This document shows positions 43,686 through 54,793 of a DNA stretch of 64,000 bases, in pieces (the stretch's first letter is position 1; each line of letters begins with the position of its first letter). A model generated the notes under the pieces. The model worked only from the letters and a program-made list of their open reading frames with translations. It did no database searches and was not told the DNA's origin. The translations under genes and the position numbers were made by a program. This DNA comes from Lepas anatifera (Eukaryota; Arthropoda; Thecostraca; Lepadidae): positions 2,626,501 through 2,690,500 of the forward strand of contig JAOTON010001669.1 of NCBI GenBank assembly GCA_034440635.1, read 5' to 3'.

Positions 43686-46010
43686 ATGGAGTTCCGGGTG
43701 AGCAGCGCTGAGCTGTTTAAACGGCTGAAGGAAAACGCTCTTTTTCGGAAGAACAGAAGAGATTTTGTCGAAGCTGCTTTTAATGATACTGTTTATTTCT
43801 TAGGTCTTCAAAGAGCGAGCATTTCACGCAATTCAGAGGATGAAATCCGGAAGAAGCTGGTGTCCTTCCATGTCATTTTCAAGAGAAAATTGGAACAGTG
43901 TTCCAGATCAATCGTGGCGTGCGAAAGCAAAGAAACCGACTGGTTAGCGGAGGACATATGTGAGCCCATCACACTTGCGGATAAACAGGCTACAGTTTCT
44001 ACCGGAAAACGCCATCCAGGCCGGCCTCCTTCTCCGTACGACGCAGTCGGAGAGCGGAGCAAGAGATGTCGCGTCACCAGTACTGCTGAACAGCATGGCA
44101 CCCACGAGCTCGTCATGGCTGCCGCCCGAAGTGCCAAAACAGACGAGGATTCAGAGTTATCAGCTGTGCTTAACACGCGCATTGACGGGGGGGGCGGGTA
44201 CCCGCCCCCTCGGGTTTTTCGGAGACAGCAGAAAAACGGCGGCGCGTAGCGCCGCCCTACTTGGTATACCTTTTCCTTCATCATTTTTACAACTTCTGTG
44301 AAAATTTTAAGGTTAGGTCATCTCAGGTCAGGTCACCAGTACAGGTCAAGTGACCTGACCTCAAAAAAGTTTAAGATAGCATAAGTCGGAGCAGGGTGAA
44401 CTTATCCGATTGAAACTCACATCACATAATGGCCCCACCGAGTTCTCTAAAATATGTTCCGGTATTTTTGATATCGATGACCTAAGGTCAGGTACGAGGC
44501 ATGACCTCTCCATTGGAAATACATGGGAAAAATAGTTTTTAGGGGATAACTCAGTAACGGATGGTGATAGAGCATTTATTTTAGCTGCATTAGACTCGCC
44601 TGGGCTTTGCGGTTCTAATGATATGCATTTTATATAATTTGACCGTGACCTGACCTCAGGTCAGGTCAAATCCTTGATTTGACCTAGCAAGGTCAAATTA
44701 TATATCATTCGATTCGGCTTGCTAAGAGGATTCATATAGTTCAAGTCGTTTTGCTCTATCTTTACTTGTTCAGATTTCATGGCCGAAAAACTGAATTTAC
44801 ATGTTATCCCTATGACGGGCATGTTTTGACCTCTCGTGACCTTAAATGTGACCTGACAAAAAAATGGTTCAAATGTTTTCGATGGAGAAGTGGATGGGCA
44901 GCCCAACGCCGTTTGCCGTTTTTCGCTACCTACCGTGGTTCTCGAGATCTTAGGGGGGCGGGTACCCGCCCCCGTCAATGCGAAGGTGGCTCAGACCCCC
45001 GTCAATGCGCGTGTTAAGGAAAGCGTCGCTACTCCAATTCAGCCCTCCAAGCTTCGCCGTGGAATGCGTGATAGTGCCAGGGTACAGAAGGCTTGTGCTC
45101 TAACCCCAGATGAAGCCCTGGCTGTTACCGTATCGGCAGACATGTCATCAAAAAGTTATAACACCGTGAGGAATATGACAAATAAAGTAAGTGCGAAAGA
45201 GGTGTACCTACCCCATTATAAAGTTGTGAACGCCCGGCAGAAATGTTTCCCTGGCGAACACATCAGTGTAACCGACAGCTCTGCCGATGTGCCACTGCAA
45301 GTCATATTAGACAATATGACATGGAGACTGATAGAGACTGAGGTTGACCCCACAAAGGTCAGAGCTGACGTCAGCCAGCCTCAGCCAGGTACATTCATCA
45401 GAACAACAGCCTATCCCAGTGAGGCTGTATCTAGAAAAACTGTACCATAAATGGGGATTTGATGGCGCCACTGGACAAAGTATATATAAGCAAGCGGCGC
45501 AGGATGGTGCTGCTATAGATATAGGAGCATATTTTGCTCATCCTTAGTCCCTCTACTGTTGGAGATTAACGATAAATGCGTGTGGATCAACGAAAAGCCG
45601 TCGTCAACTCGGTATTGCCGTCTAATGCACGTTCAATGTGTCAAGGAAACCCCCGCAGTCTCCCGACAAGAAATGAACAACTTTTCAACCCAGATAGAGA
45701 AGCTCCAGCCCTGTGCAGTCGACCTCGCTGGGACCACTGTTCTGGTATCCTACAGTATGCAGTTGACAATGGTAGATGGGAAAGTTGCGAATGCACTGAC
45801 AGGGACAGCGTCATCTCAAATATGTCACATCTGTGGAGCTAAGCCGACTGAGATGAATGACTTAGAACAAGTTCGTCAGAAGGTGGCAAACAAAGTGGCT
45901 TATCAGTTTGGCCTCTCAACACTCCATGCGTGGATTGTACTTTTTGAGCTCACATTGGCTATCGTCTTAGCTTATCCGTGAAGGCAAACGAAAAATCAGC
46001 CATCATCGGC
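43686..46010 (+). pseudogene. Transib/RAG1-like transposase, frameshifted and interrupted
   Basis: DDE recombinase of the Transib/RAG1 superfamily. The N-terminal part reads from ATG 43686 (MEFRVSSAELFKRLKEN) to 44169 and resumes in the same frame at 45018 after the nested TTAA element. It then passes through three apparent frameshifts, near 45420, 45535 and 45965. Landmarks are KWGFDGATGQSIYKQ with the first catalytic-type Asp (codon 45461-45463), INEKPSSTRYCR, then TMVDGKVANALTG with the second Asp (45775-45777), CHIC zinc-type cysteines (45823-45834) and STLHAWI. The order mirrors the RAG1 core D600, D708 and C-x2-C region. The region holding the third acidic residue is deleted. An upstream open frame at 43283-43711 may hold more N-terminus in another frame. 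Family assignment is by recalled similarity; the element's ends support it independently. Confidence 0.8.
44170..45017 (+). mobile_element. TTAA-flanked element nested in the Transib transposase
   Basis: Inverted ends read TTAACACGCGCATTGACGGG and its complement, bounded by TTAA on both sides (44170-44173 and 45014-45017). Keeping one TTAA rejoins the transposase frame exactly across the site, so this is a clean insertion. The interior is rich in TGACCT/AGGTCA hexamers, carries a subterminal GC-rich hairpin near 44230-44250, and has no coding capacity. Confidence 0.85.
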
Positions 46011-46012
46011 CA

Positions 46013-46444
46013 TTAAGTTTGGATTACTTTTGCGAGTCGATCGATATGCATATTGCTTATGTTGGTTTGGAAAGTGACCTTGACCTGACCTCAGGTCAGG
46101 TCATTTTTGTGTCATGATCTAGCATAGTAATATTATACATCATTCGATTCGCCGTGACGAGAGGAAGGGCATAGTTTCTAAAAAAATATTCTAGCTCAAC
46201 TCTGTCAGACGCTAGAGCCCAAAAACACAACCCTAGCATGCCACCTTCTTTGACCTATCATGACCTCAATATTGACCTGAACCAAAAAGTGACCGATGTA
46301 GTCTCATTATGAATTTGTATGAGCTCTCCACCAGCCTTCGCGTTTTTTCGCTATCTCGCACAGGAGCCGAGTTCGAAGAGGGGATTTTCAAACACCCCCC
46401 ACCAGGGCGAAGTTGGGTCGGAGGCCCACCGGGGCGCGGGTTAA
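46013..46444 (+). mobile_element. 5'-truncated TTAA-type element inside Transib
   Basis: Sequence from 46017 to the terminal TTAA at 46441-46444 matches the 3' part of the complete element at 46750-47746, including the palindrome-like cluster of TGACCT and AGGTCA hexamers and a G-rich end (ACCGGGGCGCGGGTTAA). The 5' half is absent. Its left edge abuts the last recognisable Transib transposase codons, consistent with one deletion that removed both. Confidence 0.7.
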
Positions 46445-46542
46445 GTGTCAAATTTGGTGTCAAAAGGTGTGGTGAGTGTTGAAGTACACATCAGTTTTTG
46501 TTTCATGAGGCTCCGTCTCTTAGTTCCCGAGATATTCAATTA

Positions 46543-46574
46543 TGTCCGTTTTCGCGGCCCCTTATAACACTGTG
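46543..46574 (-). repeat. Transib right terminal inverted repeat, RSS-like
   Basis: The reverse complement repeats the left end with one mismatch in 32 bases and ends in CACTGTG on the plus strand. The second copy of the target duplication, CTATG, follows at 46575-46579. Confidence 0.85.
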
Positions 46575-46749
46575 CTATGTCATGGTGTAAAATTTTTTCG
46601 GACCCTCCTAAGTTATGTTGTCATTTTTTGGGCCAGCCCCTCATGTTGCATCATTCAGCATAATTAGATATATGGAATGATGACGCTGAAATGATACAGA
46701 TATAAAAACTGCATATTTAAGTCATACGACATTTTGTGATGACAAGGCT

Positions 46750-47746
46750 TTAACCCTCGTCCCGTTGGGGGGATGTTTGAACACCCCCTCCGGTTTTTCC
46801 GACGGCACGAAAAAACGGCGGCGCGAAGCGCCGCCATACTTTGCACACCTTATTGTTGATCAATTCTGCAGCTTTTTCCCAAATTTTAAGGTTCGGTCAT
46901 GTCAGGTCAGGTCACCAGTGCAGGTTAAGTGACCTCAGCTCCAAAAATGTTCAAGGTGGCATAAATAAGAAATTGGTGAATCTATCGGATTGAAACTTAT
47001 ACCACATCATGGGCCCACCGAGTGCTACAACATATATTCTGGGATTTTTCATATTGATGACCTAAGGTCAAGTACGGATCATTACCTCCCAATTGGAAAT
47101 ATATTGGAAAACAGAAATTGGGCTGTATTTGTGTAGATACAGCTGAGAATACCTTCATATTCTCCAAATCGTGATGTCATGGGCCCCTTTCTAGGATCAT
47201 GTTGCAATGTTTGACCTGTTACCTCTGAGAGGTCACCTGGGGCTTCTTAAGCAGTTTTCAGACTTAGGTCAATAACTTTGCATGAAATGATGATACAGCT
47301 TTTATTTTGGTACCATTGCGTTTGGATTGCTATTGCGAGTCGATTCTTATGCATATTGACTATGCTAGATCAAAATGTGACCTTGACCTGGCCTGAGGTC
47401 AGGTCATATTGTGTTTTGACCTAGTATAGTCATATTATACGTAATTCGATTCGCCATGACGGGAGGAAGTGAATGGTGTCTAAAAATGATTCTAACTCAA
47501 CTCTGTCCGATGCTAGAGCCCAAAACCTCTACTCAAAATGCCACCTTCTTTGACCTGTCATGACCTCAATATTGACCTGAGCAAAAAGTGACTGATATAG
47601 TTTCTTCATGAATGTGTATGAGCCAGCCACCAGCATTCGCGTTTTTCGCTATCCGGCGTAGATGCATGGCTGAGTTCGAGGGGGGGTGTTCAAACGCTCC
47701 CCACCAGGGCGAAGGCTGCTCGGAGGCCCACCGGGGTGCGGGGTAA
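46750..47746 (+). mobile_element. TTAA-type AGGTCA-rich non-autonomous element
   Basis: It starts TTAACCCTCGTCCCGTTGGG, carries a subterminal hairpin (GGCGGCGCGAAGCGCCGCC near 46815), many TGACCT/AGGTCA hexamers and a G-rich right end in which TTAA has decayed to GTAA. The 3' half matches 46017-46444. There are no open reading frames of note. Confidence 0.7.
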
Positions 47747-48924
47747 AGCTTTACTTACATTCTAAGCCATTTAAAGAATAAAGGAAAATTTAAAGGATTA
47801 AAGGAAAGGAAGGATTTTTTAAAGTATAAAGGAAAAGTCATGCCTTCAGCTTTCCGTCCTCACTGATAGCAATTTTGACACCCCAGAGGTTGGACACACC
47901 GCACTGTGCGGCGGGGTGGGACAAAAGTCGCATGTTGACCAATTTTTGACTTTGATGAAACTAGTGAAAGTGGCCATTTCTGACAACTGCAATACCCCTG
48001 GCATGCATAACAGCTACTTTTGATGAATTTTCGATAGTTGTTTCTAAGTTATTGCATTTTGAATCAGTCCCCGCCTATGACCGTGTTTTCGTCCAGGTGA
48101 AATGTAGATAAAACATTTGTTTGTAATAGCGACGTCATTGGACGACACGAACGATTTCAACAGTGTCGATGATACACTTGGACCAGGAGAGCGTTCTTAC
48201 AAATATTGGGGAACCTGTCTCTTCTTTCCGTGGTAAGGGGGGCAATTATTTAAGGATATGCACAGAAACACATGGGAAACCGAAAAAAATAGGATTTCAA
48301 TTTAATTTTTGGACAATATTCAATCCGATTCAAAAGCTGGGTTGCATGGTGTTATAGCATGATCTTTTTGCTATCCTGCGGCTTCAAAGTATTCTGCGTC
48401 CAGCTGCGTTTTACCTATGTTTTATACCTATTCCGAATCTTGTGCTTCACCTTTTTCAGAGATCTTCACACGCCTTGACCTCTTGGATGGCCTCCTAAAC
48501 ACCTCTCATTGCAAGAGTATTCGAACCGTGAGCCCAGAAGATGTCTTAAAAATGTTTCTCTGACTTCAGGTTTCCATCTGCTGCAATGCAGTCCCTCTAA
48601 AAATTGAAAACTTCGGGACAAATTTAAAGAAATGTTGGGAAGGAGTATCCCGTTCAAGGGCACGCATGGTTTCCAGTCAGGCTGTGTGACTCTCTGAGCC
48701 TGTTAAACCTCGGGAGTGTCTCCCCTCACCCACCATCACCATCTGAGACGCCAAATTTTCTTGGCCGTTGAAGTCGCCTCTGTACGCTCCAAGAATTGGC
48801 GCTTACTACCGCTACGTCGAATGCCCACCATCGAGCTAAATACAAATAGATGTCCTGCAGCCCACTCAAGTAGACATCATCGATGAAGTAGTCGTCATGG
48901 TTCGCCACCAGCTCCACCTGATTT

Positions 48925-49230
48925 TCTCGACGAGATGGCGGACATGTTTGTGGCCTTAATATATTATCCCTGGACCCGGATGACGCCAACTCTTCCCAAA
49001 ATCATCCTTCATCGGCAAGCCATTATTGAAGCAGCTCCTATGCTCATTGTAGTCATGACTGAAGAGTCCCTGGAAGCACGGACGAAAGATGTTTGGTACC
49101 TACGCAAACATCACTGCAGGAAGACCGCACTAGCTGCTATTCTCAATATCTTACATGGTCTTCATGTCATGTAAGATCCCGTGGTTACCCCAATCAGAAA
49201 ATGAAGGCGGGCGAATTCGAAGCCATTACC
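48925..49230 (+). pseudogene. Fragment of Transib/RAG1-like transposase, C-terminal catalytic-Glu region
   Basis: The frame from about 48925 reads DEMADMFVALIYYPWTRMTP, then TLPKIILHR, AIIEAAPM and MTEESLEARTKD, with a frame change near 49170 and weaker similarity beyond. The pattern HK-x-L-x-H, II-E, (T/S)EE-x2-EA-x2-K followed by a basic stretch matches the RAG1/Transib segment around catalytic Glu962. The Glu codon here is 49073-49075. This is the part missing from the 42746-46574 copy, but it lies outside that element's ends, so it is a separate relic or a displaced piece. No terminal repeats were found around it. Confidence 0.6.
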
Positions 49231-49317
49231 AATGTGCCTCCGATTTGCACGCTCAGGAGCTCTGCCAAACTCTTCGGACGAGGACTAAAAGGATGGTGTA
49301 CCACAGTGAACGATTGA

Positions 49318-49327
49318 TGATGATGAG

Positions 49328-49389
<62 letters not shown>

Positions 49390-49430
49390 CTGATGATGAC
49401 GCTGATGATGATGATGATGATGATTATGTT
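49318..49430. repeat. (GAT)n trinucleotide repeat
   Basis: About 35 units, slightly interrupted near the right end. Poly-Asp and poly-Met frames over it are artefacts. Confidence 0.95.
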
Positions 49431-49759
49431 GATGGTGAGGGTGCTTTCACGGAAAAAAATTATGCAATATCATCAGTGTCTTTGCAACAGGTTTGAGGTG
49501 TATTACTTGCTGAAAATGTATTTATCTATTTATATTGCATTCACGCCTTCCCGAATATATTGCCAAACTGTCTTTGTTTTGATGAACTTTTATGTGTAGA
49601 GCTTCCTATAAGTCAAAAAGGTATAAAAGCATTAGGTGACGGTCTTTGGGTCATTTCCCAATAATTTTGGGCGGCCCCAGACTTTTGTCCTGAAAAACTG
49701 TAATCGGCCGCACAGTACACCGTCAAAAGCCCCCTGTTTACGATATAGTGGAGAACACC

Positions 49760-49947
49760 GGGGGCGCGGTGGTGGAGTGCTCAGCGTAGCTGTCTGCCAC
49801 GCAGCCGACCCGGGTTCAAGGCCCGGCGGCTTCCCTGAACAAGGAGCAAGCTGGCTACCGAGAAACCCTTCCAACAGGGAAAGAGTTGGCGACGCCATAT
49901 GACCCTGGCAGTTGGTGCGTCGATAAGCCCCAATCATTATTAATTAT
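49760..49947 (+). mobile_element. tRNA-derived SINE, full length
   Basis: Same family. The flanking duplication AGAACACC occurs at 49752-49759 and 49948-49955. Confidence 0.86.
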
Positions 49948-50059
49948 AGAACACCCCTGTGGGGAGCTCTGAATTGACCCCTCATATGCCATGACCCCCG
50001 AACATGGAGGTTTTTCAGGGTGTCACCCATGTGAAAAACCTTTGGGAGGTGTCATCCAT

Positions 50060-51259
50060 ATAACCCTTGCCCCGGTGGCGGGTATGAGCCACCTTCGCCC
50101 TGCTGGGGGGGGGGCTAAAAACACCCCCACGATCTCAAAAACTAAGAGAGCTAAAAAAACGCAAAACGACAATCGAAAGCTCTTTGAAAATGATACCGAA
50201 AATACTTCGGTCATTTTTCTCGTCAGGTCAATATCAACGTCACCAGAGGTCAAAATAGGTCAAAATCGCTAATATGAGGTGTACTAAGAAAACCTCATAT
50301 ATCTCAGAAACTATGATAGCTAGAAAAAATCGTTTAGCACCATTCGAAAGCTCTTGAGCTGCTCTTTCATTGCGGTGGCATTCATTGTCGTGTCAGGTCA
50401 AAGCCTAAGGAGCTACACGTCACTGAATATTGGGAATTTTCTTGGGAATGTCCATAGCCACCCATGCAAAGGGGTGCTTCCTTTTTCGCTAATAAATTCC
50501 GAACCAAGCAAGATACAGCCATAGTTGATGCACCATTGCAATCGTCTTGTCAATACAAATCGAATGATATATAGTATTGCTATGCCAGGTCAAATTTGAA
50601 AATTTGGCCTGGCCCAGGTCAACGGTCTGACCCAACTTGACCTGGTATAGTCATGATGTATATCATTTGACTTGCATTGACTATACAAACACTTTGGTGA
50701 TAAAATAAAAGTTCTATCTTTGTTTATTCAAAATTCATAGAGTAAAACACCAAAAAAATGCTGATTTGACCTAAGGTGACCTTTCCAAGGTCACAAGCCA
50801 AATTGCTCGGCATCAACTTCAGAAATGGGCTAAGAGCAAGTCGTAACCGACGTTTGAAGTTGATTCCATCCATACTTACTGAGAAATGCTCATTTCGTGA
50901 TTTTCCCCATGTATTTACAATGGGGAGGTCATGCTCTGCACATGACCTTAGGTCACCAATATCAAAAATCCCGGAACTTATGTTGTAGCTCAGGGTGGGC
51001 CCAATATGTGGTATGAGTTTTAACTTGATCAATTAACCCGCCTTTTAGTTATGCAGTCCTAATCATTTTTGAGGTGAGGTCACTTCACTTGCCTGGTGAC
51101 CTGACCTGATATGACCTTGAGCTAAAATTTTCAGGGAAGATGTAAAATGATGAAGGAACAGCTAGACCAATTTTGACGGCGCTGCGCGCCGACGTTTTTT
51201 GGTCACGTCGGAAAAACCCGAGGGGGTCCAAAAAGACCCCCCACCCGGGCGAAGGTTAA
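50060..51259 (-). mobile_element. TTAA-type AGGTCA-rich element, inverted copy
   Basis: Ends are ATAACCCTTGCCCCGG (first base mutated from TTAA) and CGGGCGAAGGTTAA. It is the inverted counterpart of 55322-56660 and shares its interior almost throughout, including AGGTCA clusters and the terminal hairpin near 51175-51195. It is non-coding. Confidence 0.75.
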
Positions 51260-51603
51260 GTAAAACCCCTGGTGGGTGTAAACTCATTCAAGAGACACTG
51301 TTGGAGGAAGAAAATGGAGTAATGTGTAACCCCGCTGGGGTGTTACGACACCCCCTTTTGAATCTCCAATACCTTCTAAGGGTGCCGGAATGGGCCGCAG
51401 GACACCCCTGACAGGAGTAGACGGAGTAATGTATAGTATATATAGTAGTATAGTATATATATAGTATATATTCCTATACCTATACGAATCTTTGATACCC
51501 CTTAAGGGTACCAGGAGAGCCCGTGGGATGCACTATCCCTGTTCCTGTCAGTGGCAGATACAGGAGGCTAGGGGAGCTCAGCCACCCTCGAAATGTTTGA
51601 GGA

Positions 51604-51790
51604 CAGGGGCGTAGCCAGGATTTCGCTCAGGGGGAGGGGCGGCGCCCCAAAAGGGCCCCTGGGACAGCGCCAAAAGGGCCCTGATGGGTAAAAAGCGCCC
51701 TGCTTGTTACAGAACCATGTCCTCAGGGGGGCACTTCGGGCCCTCAGGGGGGGCGCCTGTCCCTGCCGCCCCCCCTTGGTTACACCCCTG
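51604..51790. mobile_element. hAT-like MITE, GGCGTAGCCAGG family
   Basis: The ends are CAGGGGCGTAGCCAGGATTT and GGTTACACCCCTG, with an 8-bp near duplication TTTGAGGA/TTTGAGAG. It is the inverted relative of 17128-17318. Confidence 0.68.
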
Positions 51791-52979
51791 TTTGAGAGCC
51801 TATAGTAAATGCATAGTTGGAGGCTATTCTGGGCAGAAGGGGGCAGATTTAGCCCCTAGCACCCCCTCCCCAATGAGGTCCCGGATCCTCTACTGGTTCC
51901 TGCTCTTCGTTCCTGTTTCCTGAGGAAGATGCAGACAACACGTTCTGTCGAACTAACTGGACGATGGAGAGTAAGCGCTCCAGGAACATTGTCAACCACC
52001 GGAAGTATTAGTTTTTATCTGCATTTGTATGATTAAGAAAAACTATTCACGCTGCGATTTTTCATGCGAACCAAATATCTTGCCAACACAAGCCACTTAT
52101 CACAACATTTTAAAGCAAGAACCATTCTTATGTCCACTCATGACACCTCAATCCTCAACAGTCATCAGTCTCAAGCATCACAACAGTCAATCATCACACT
52201 CTGAAAATCTTTTTGAAATGAAAACCCTCTTGGCCTCAACCCTCCTGGGCTGAGGGTACCCTCTTGAGTAACCCTAAACCTTCTTCAGTTACCATTTCCC
52301 TGCTAACGTAACCCTTCTTCACACCGTTTCAGCAGCGTAAACACGAGCTTCACCTAAAAGGACCATCTATTACTTCAACTTATACCAATTCCTTCGGCAC
52401 TCAACTCAAAACTGTAACGCAGGCTGGTTCAAATTCAAGAACGAACAAAGGATTGGCGCGAAAATGGTCGTGATGACATTGATCGACCTGCAGAGTGCGC
52501 ATGCGCAAATGACACTCAGGAATAGTCATTTACCCGTCCAATTCTACCCAGGGCCGGGGTTCATGCAGTATTGCTTCGAGCACTGAGACATTTTTTTACT
52601 CCCTAAAGGGGTAAAGTGGTCGTAGGTCTATTTGTCTCCCACCACAACACTTACCCTACCCACCGATTACTCTAACGTTATCCCTTAGTTTCACCCGAGT
52701 TACCTCTCAGTTGTTTAAATGACACACTAATTACCCCTTATGGACACCAAAAATACACTGGACTAACCCTTATGATACCGTCTCACTGAAATAGTTTTTA
52801 TAAAAAAGGGAGTAAAAGGGAGTATACTCCCTGCAGGAGTAAACTCCTTCTTTACACCTATTTTACCCCCCTGTTTACACTTACCTTAACATAAAAATCC
52901 CAAAGTTACGCCAGCTCCACCTGTCAGTTATCCCAAAATGACACCATCAATACCCCGTCGTTACACCTAATATACTAAC

Positions 52980-53104
52980 GCTGGCGGATCCAGGGGGGGC
53001 GGAGAAATTTCCCCCTTCCCTCAAACCCTCGATTAAAAAAACATTTTTCACGATTTTCGGTCCCTTACCCCCTCCCCAAACGTTGGCCTAGCTCCACCCC
53101 TGGA
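52980..53104. mobile_element. hAT-like MITE, short
   Basis: CGCTGGCGGATCCAGGGG at the left and CTCCACCCCTGGAT at the right enclose C- and G-tract sequence with CACGATTTTCGG. Confidence 0.5.
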
Positions 53105-53344
53105 TACGGATGACTTAGCCCTATGATGTCCTCCTTATTACTGCTTAAAATGCGGCACTTCCTCCTGAGATCCAATAAAGAGAAATACAACGAAATTTAT
53201 TTATTCCACACCAAACGAGCATTGCCGGAGCCTACCGCTGCGAAGGAGCTCGTCCAACGACGACCAAAAACGAAATCAGGACGGATATCACCGTTCTTTA
53301 TGAGTGGGCATAATACAAAACAAAACCTTACAAGCGCACTGATC

Positions 53345-53677
53345 CATTGGCGGACGCGGGGGGCATTCCAGCCATGGCCCCCAAAGTGCTGGAGTGGGGC
53401 CAAACTGTCTTTTGGCCCCCTCAAACGCCGGAGAAATTTTTGAAAAAAGGTGTTAACACTAGGTCTGTAGAGCAAAAAAATAATATTCGCTCCCATCCCC
53501 CCTCCTCCCGGAGAGCGATCATGTATTTGAAAAGGTAGCTTATACTAGGTCTGTCGAGCACTGAGAAAAGGTGTTTACACTAGGTCTGTAGAGCAAAAGA
53601 ATCTTCGCTCCCTCCCCCTCCGGAGGAGAGGCAGACATGGGTTTGCCCCCCTAAAACTCGGGCCTCGTCCGCCCCTG
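53345..53677. mobile_element. hAT-like MITE, GGCGGACG family
   Basis: It starts CATTGGCGGACGCGG and ends TCGTCCGCCCCTG, with an exact 8-bp duplication CACTGATC (53337-53344 and 53678-53685). Internal ACACTAGGTCTGTAGAGCAA units are repeated. Confidence 0.8.
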
Positions 53678-54793
53678 CACTGATCATGTACACATGTACA
53701 TGTACACTGATCTGTTGTCTTAAGATTTCTGCTTCGTTGTATCTTCTATCATGCAAATATTGATATGAGAATGCCAAAGCAGAGCATTGATACAGAGGAC
53801 ATACCAACGTTGCCAAGCCTTCTTCATAATTCACACTGTCTTGCCCATTCAGGGGAGGTATTTGGCTTGTTTCAGCATCCAAAAGAGAACACGATTGTTT
53901 GAAAATATCTTGAATAGAATCTAAATAATAACACTCAGTAATTACCATAAACAATGACAAAGTTTACGCCACCTATGATTACTCTGCACCCTGCACAGAA
54001 AGACATTTTTACAAGGGCAAACCTTGTCAGACCCTTGTTTACATGGAAAATTACTAGGGTAAAACGCAAAGCTTGTACGTTCAAAATCCGTGCCACGAAA
54101 ACAAGGGAAATACAAGGAAAAACCATGTAGAACAATGGTAGAACCATAGTGCGGCAAGGGCTGCTAGAAGACGTTGTACAAACCTTGTAACTTAACTGTG
54201 GTTAAGCTACATGGCAAAGACAATGGCTGCCAACGTCCCCACAAGCCCTCTACTAGGTCATGATTACCCCATAACAAGGGTAGAACAAAGCCTTGTGTCC
54301 GTCTCGTACGCAACCGTAGCCTTCCTACAAGAGCGTGACGAGATTAGAACCTTGCTTACACAACTGCTTTACCAGTGCGTAACGGGGAGGGAACAAGGGT
54401 GTTGCAAGGCTTCTTACAAAGGTAAAACGAGACTCGGATTACGTCTTCACAACAGCGGCAGATCCAGGACTTCATTTCGGGGAGGGGGAAGTTTGGGCCC
54501 TTGCGTCTCCCCCGCCATAGTGTCGGGACAGCATCCGACTACGCATTTATTTTAGGCACTCTGACATTTCATGGTGTGGAAGGGGGCTTGAGCCCTCTTA
54601 GCCCCCCCCCTTGTACCTACCTCTGCTTCAAAAGGAACTTTTCAGTCTCTATGGGAAAGCTAAAGCGTTTTCTGGCCCCAAATGCAACCGGAAGACCATC
54701 GGTAGAAAAAGGGTAAGCATTGAGCCATCTCTCAAGCAAGAAAATACCCCCGCACGTTGTCTTACCCATATCGATTAAACACAGCATCACTCA

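Larger units (their letters stand above)
42746..46574 (+). mobile_element. Transib (RAG1-superfamily) DNA transposon, decayed
   Basis: The terminal inverted repeats match at 31 of the first 32 bases (42746-42777 and 46543-46574). Both begin with CACAGTG, the recombination-signal heptamer, and the flanks carry an exact 5-bp duplication CTATG (42741-42745 and 46575-46579). Five-bp duplications and CACAGTG-like ends are hallmarks of Transib. The interior carries a frameshifted Transib/RAG1-like transposase (43686-46010), a nested TTAA-flanked element (44170-45017) and a 5'-truncated TTAA-type element (46013-46444). The C-terminal third of the transposase is missing, so the copy is non-autonomous. 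No kelch-type RAG2-like gene is present, which argues for Transib rather than ProtoRAG. Confidence 0.88.

Noticed and set aside
43283..43711. Plus-strand frame upstream of the Transib transposase
   Set aside because: May hold more N-terminus, but no motif supports it and it is in a different frame, so it was not annotated separately.
42746..46574. ProtoRAG (RAG1-RAG2 pair) rather than Transib
   Set aside because: No kelch-repeat or PHD-containing frame is present, and the 5-bp duplication and transposase motifs fit Transib.
49155..49496. Poly-Asp open frame on the plus strand
   Set aside because: Produced by the (GAT)n repeat; only the upstream part shows Transib similarity, in another frame.
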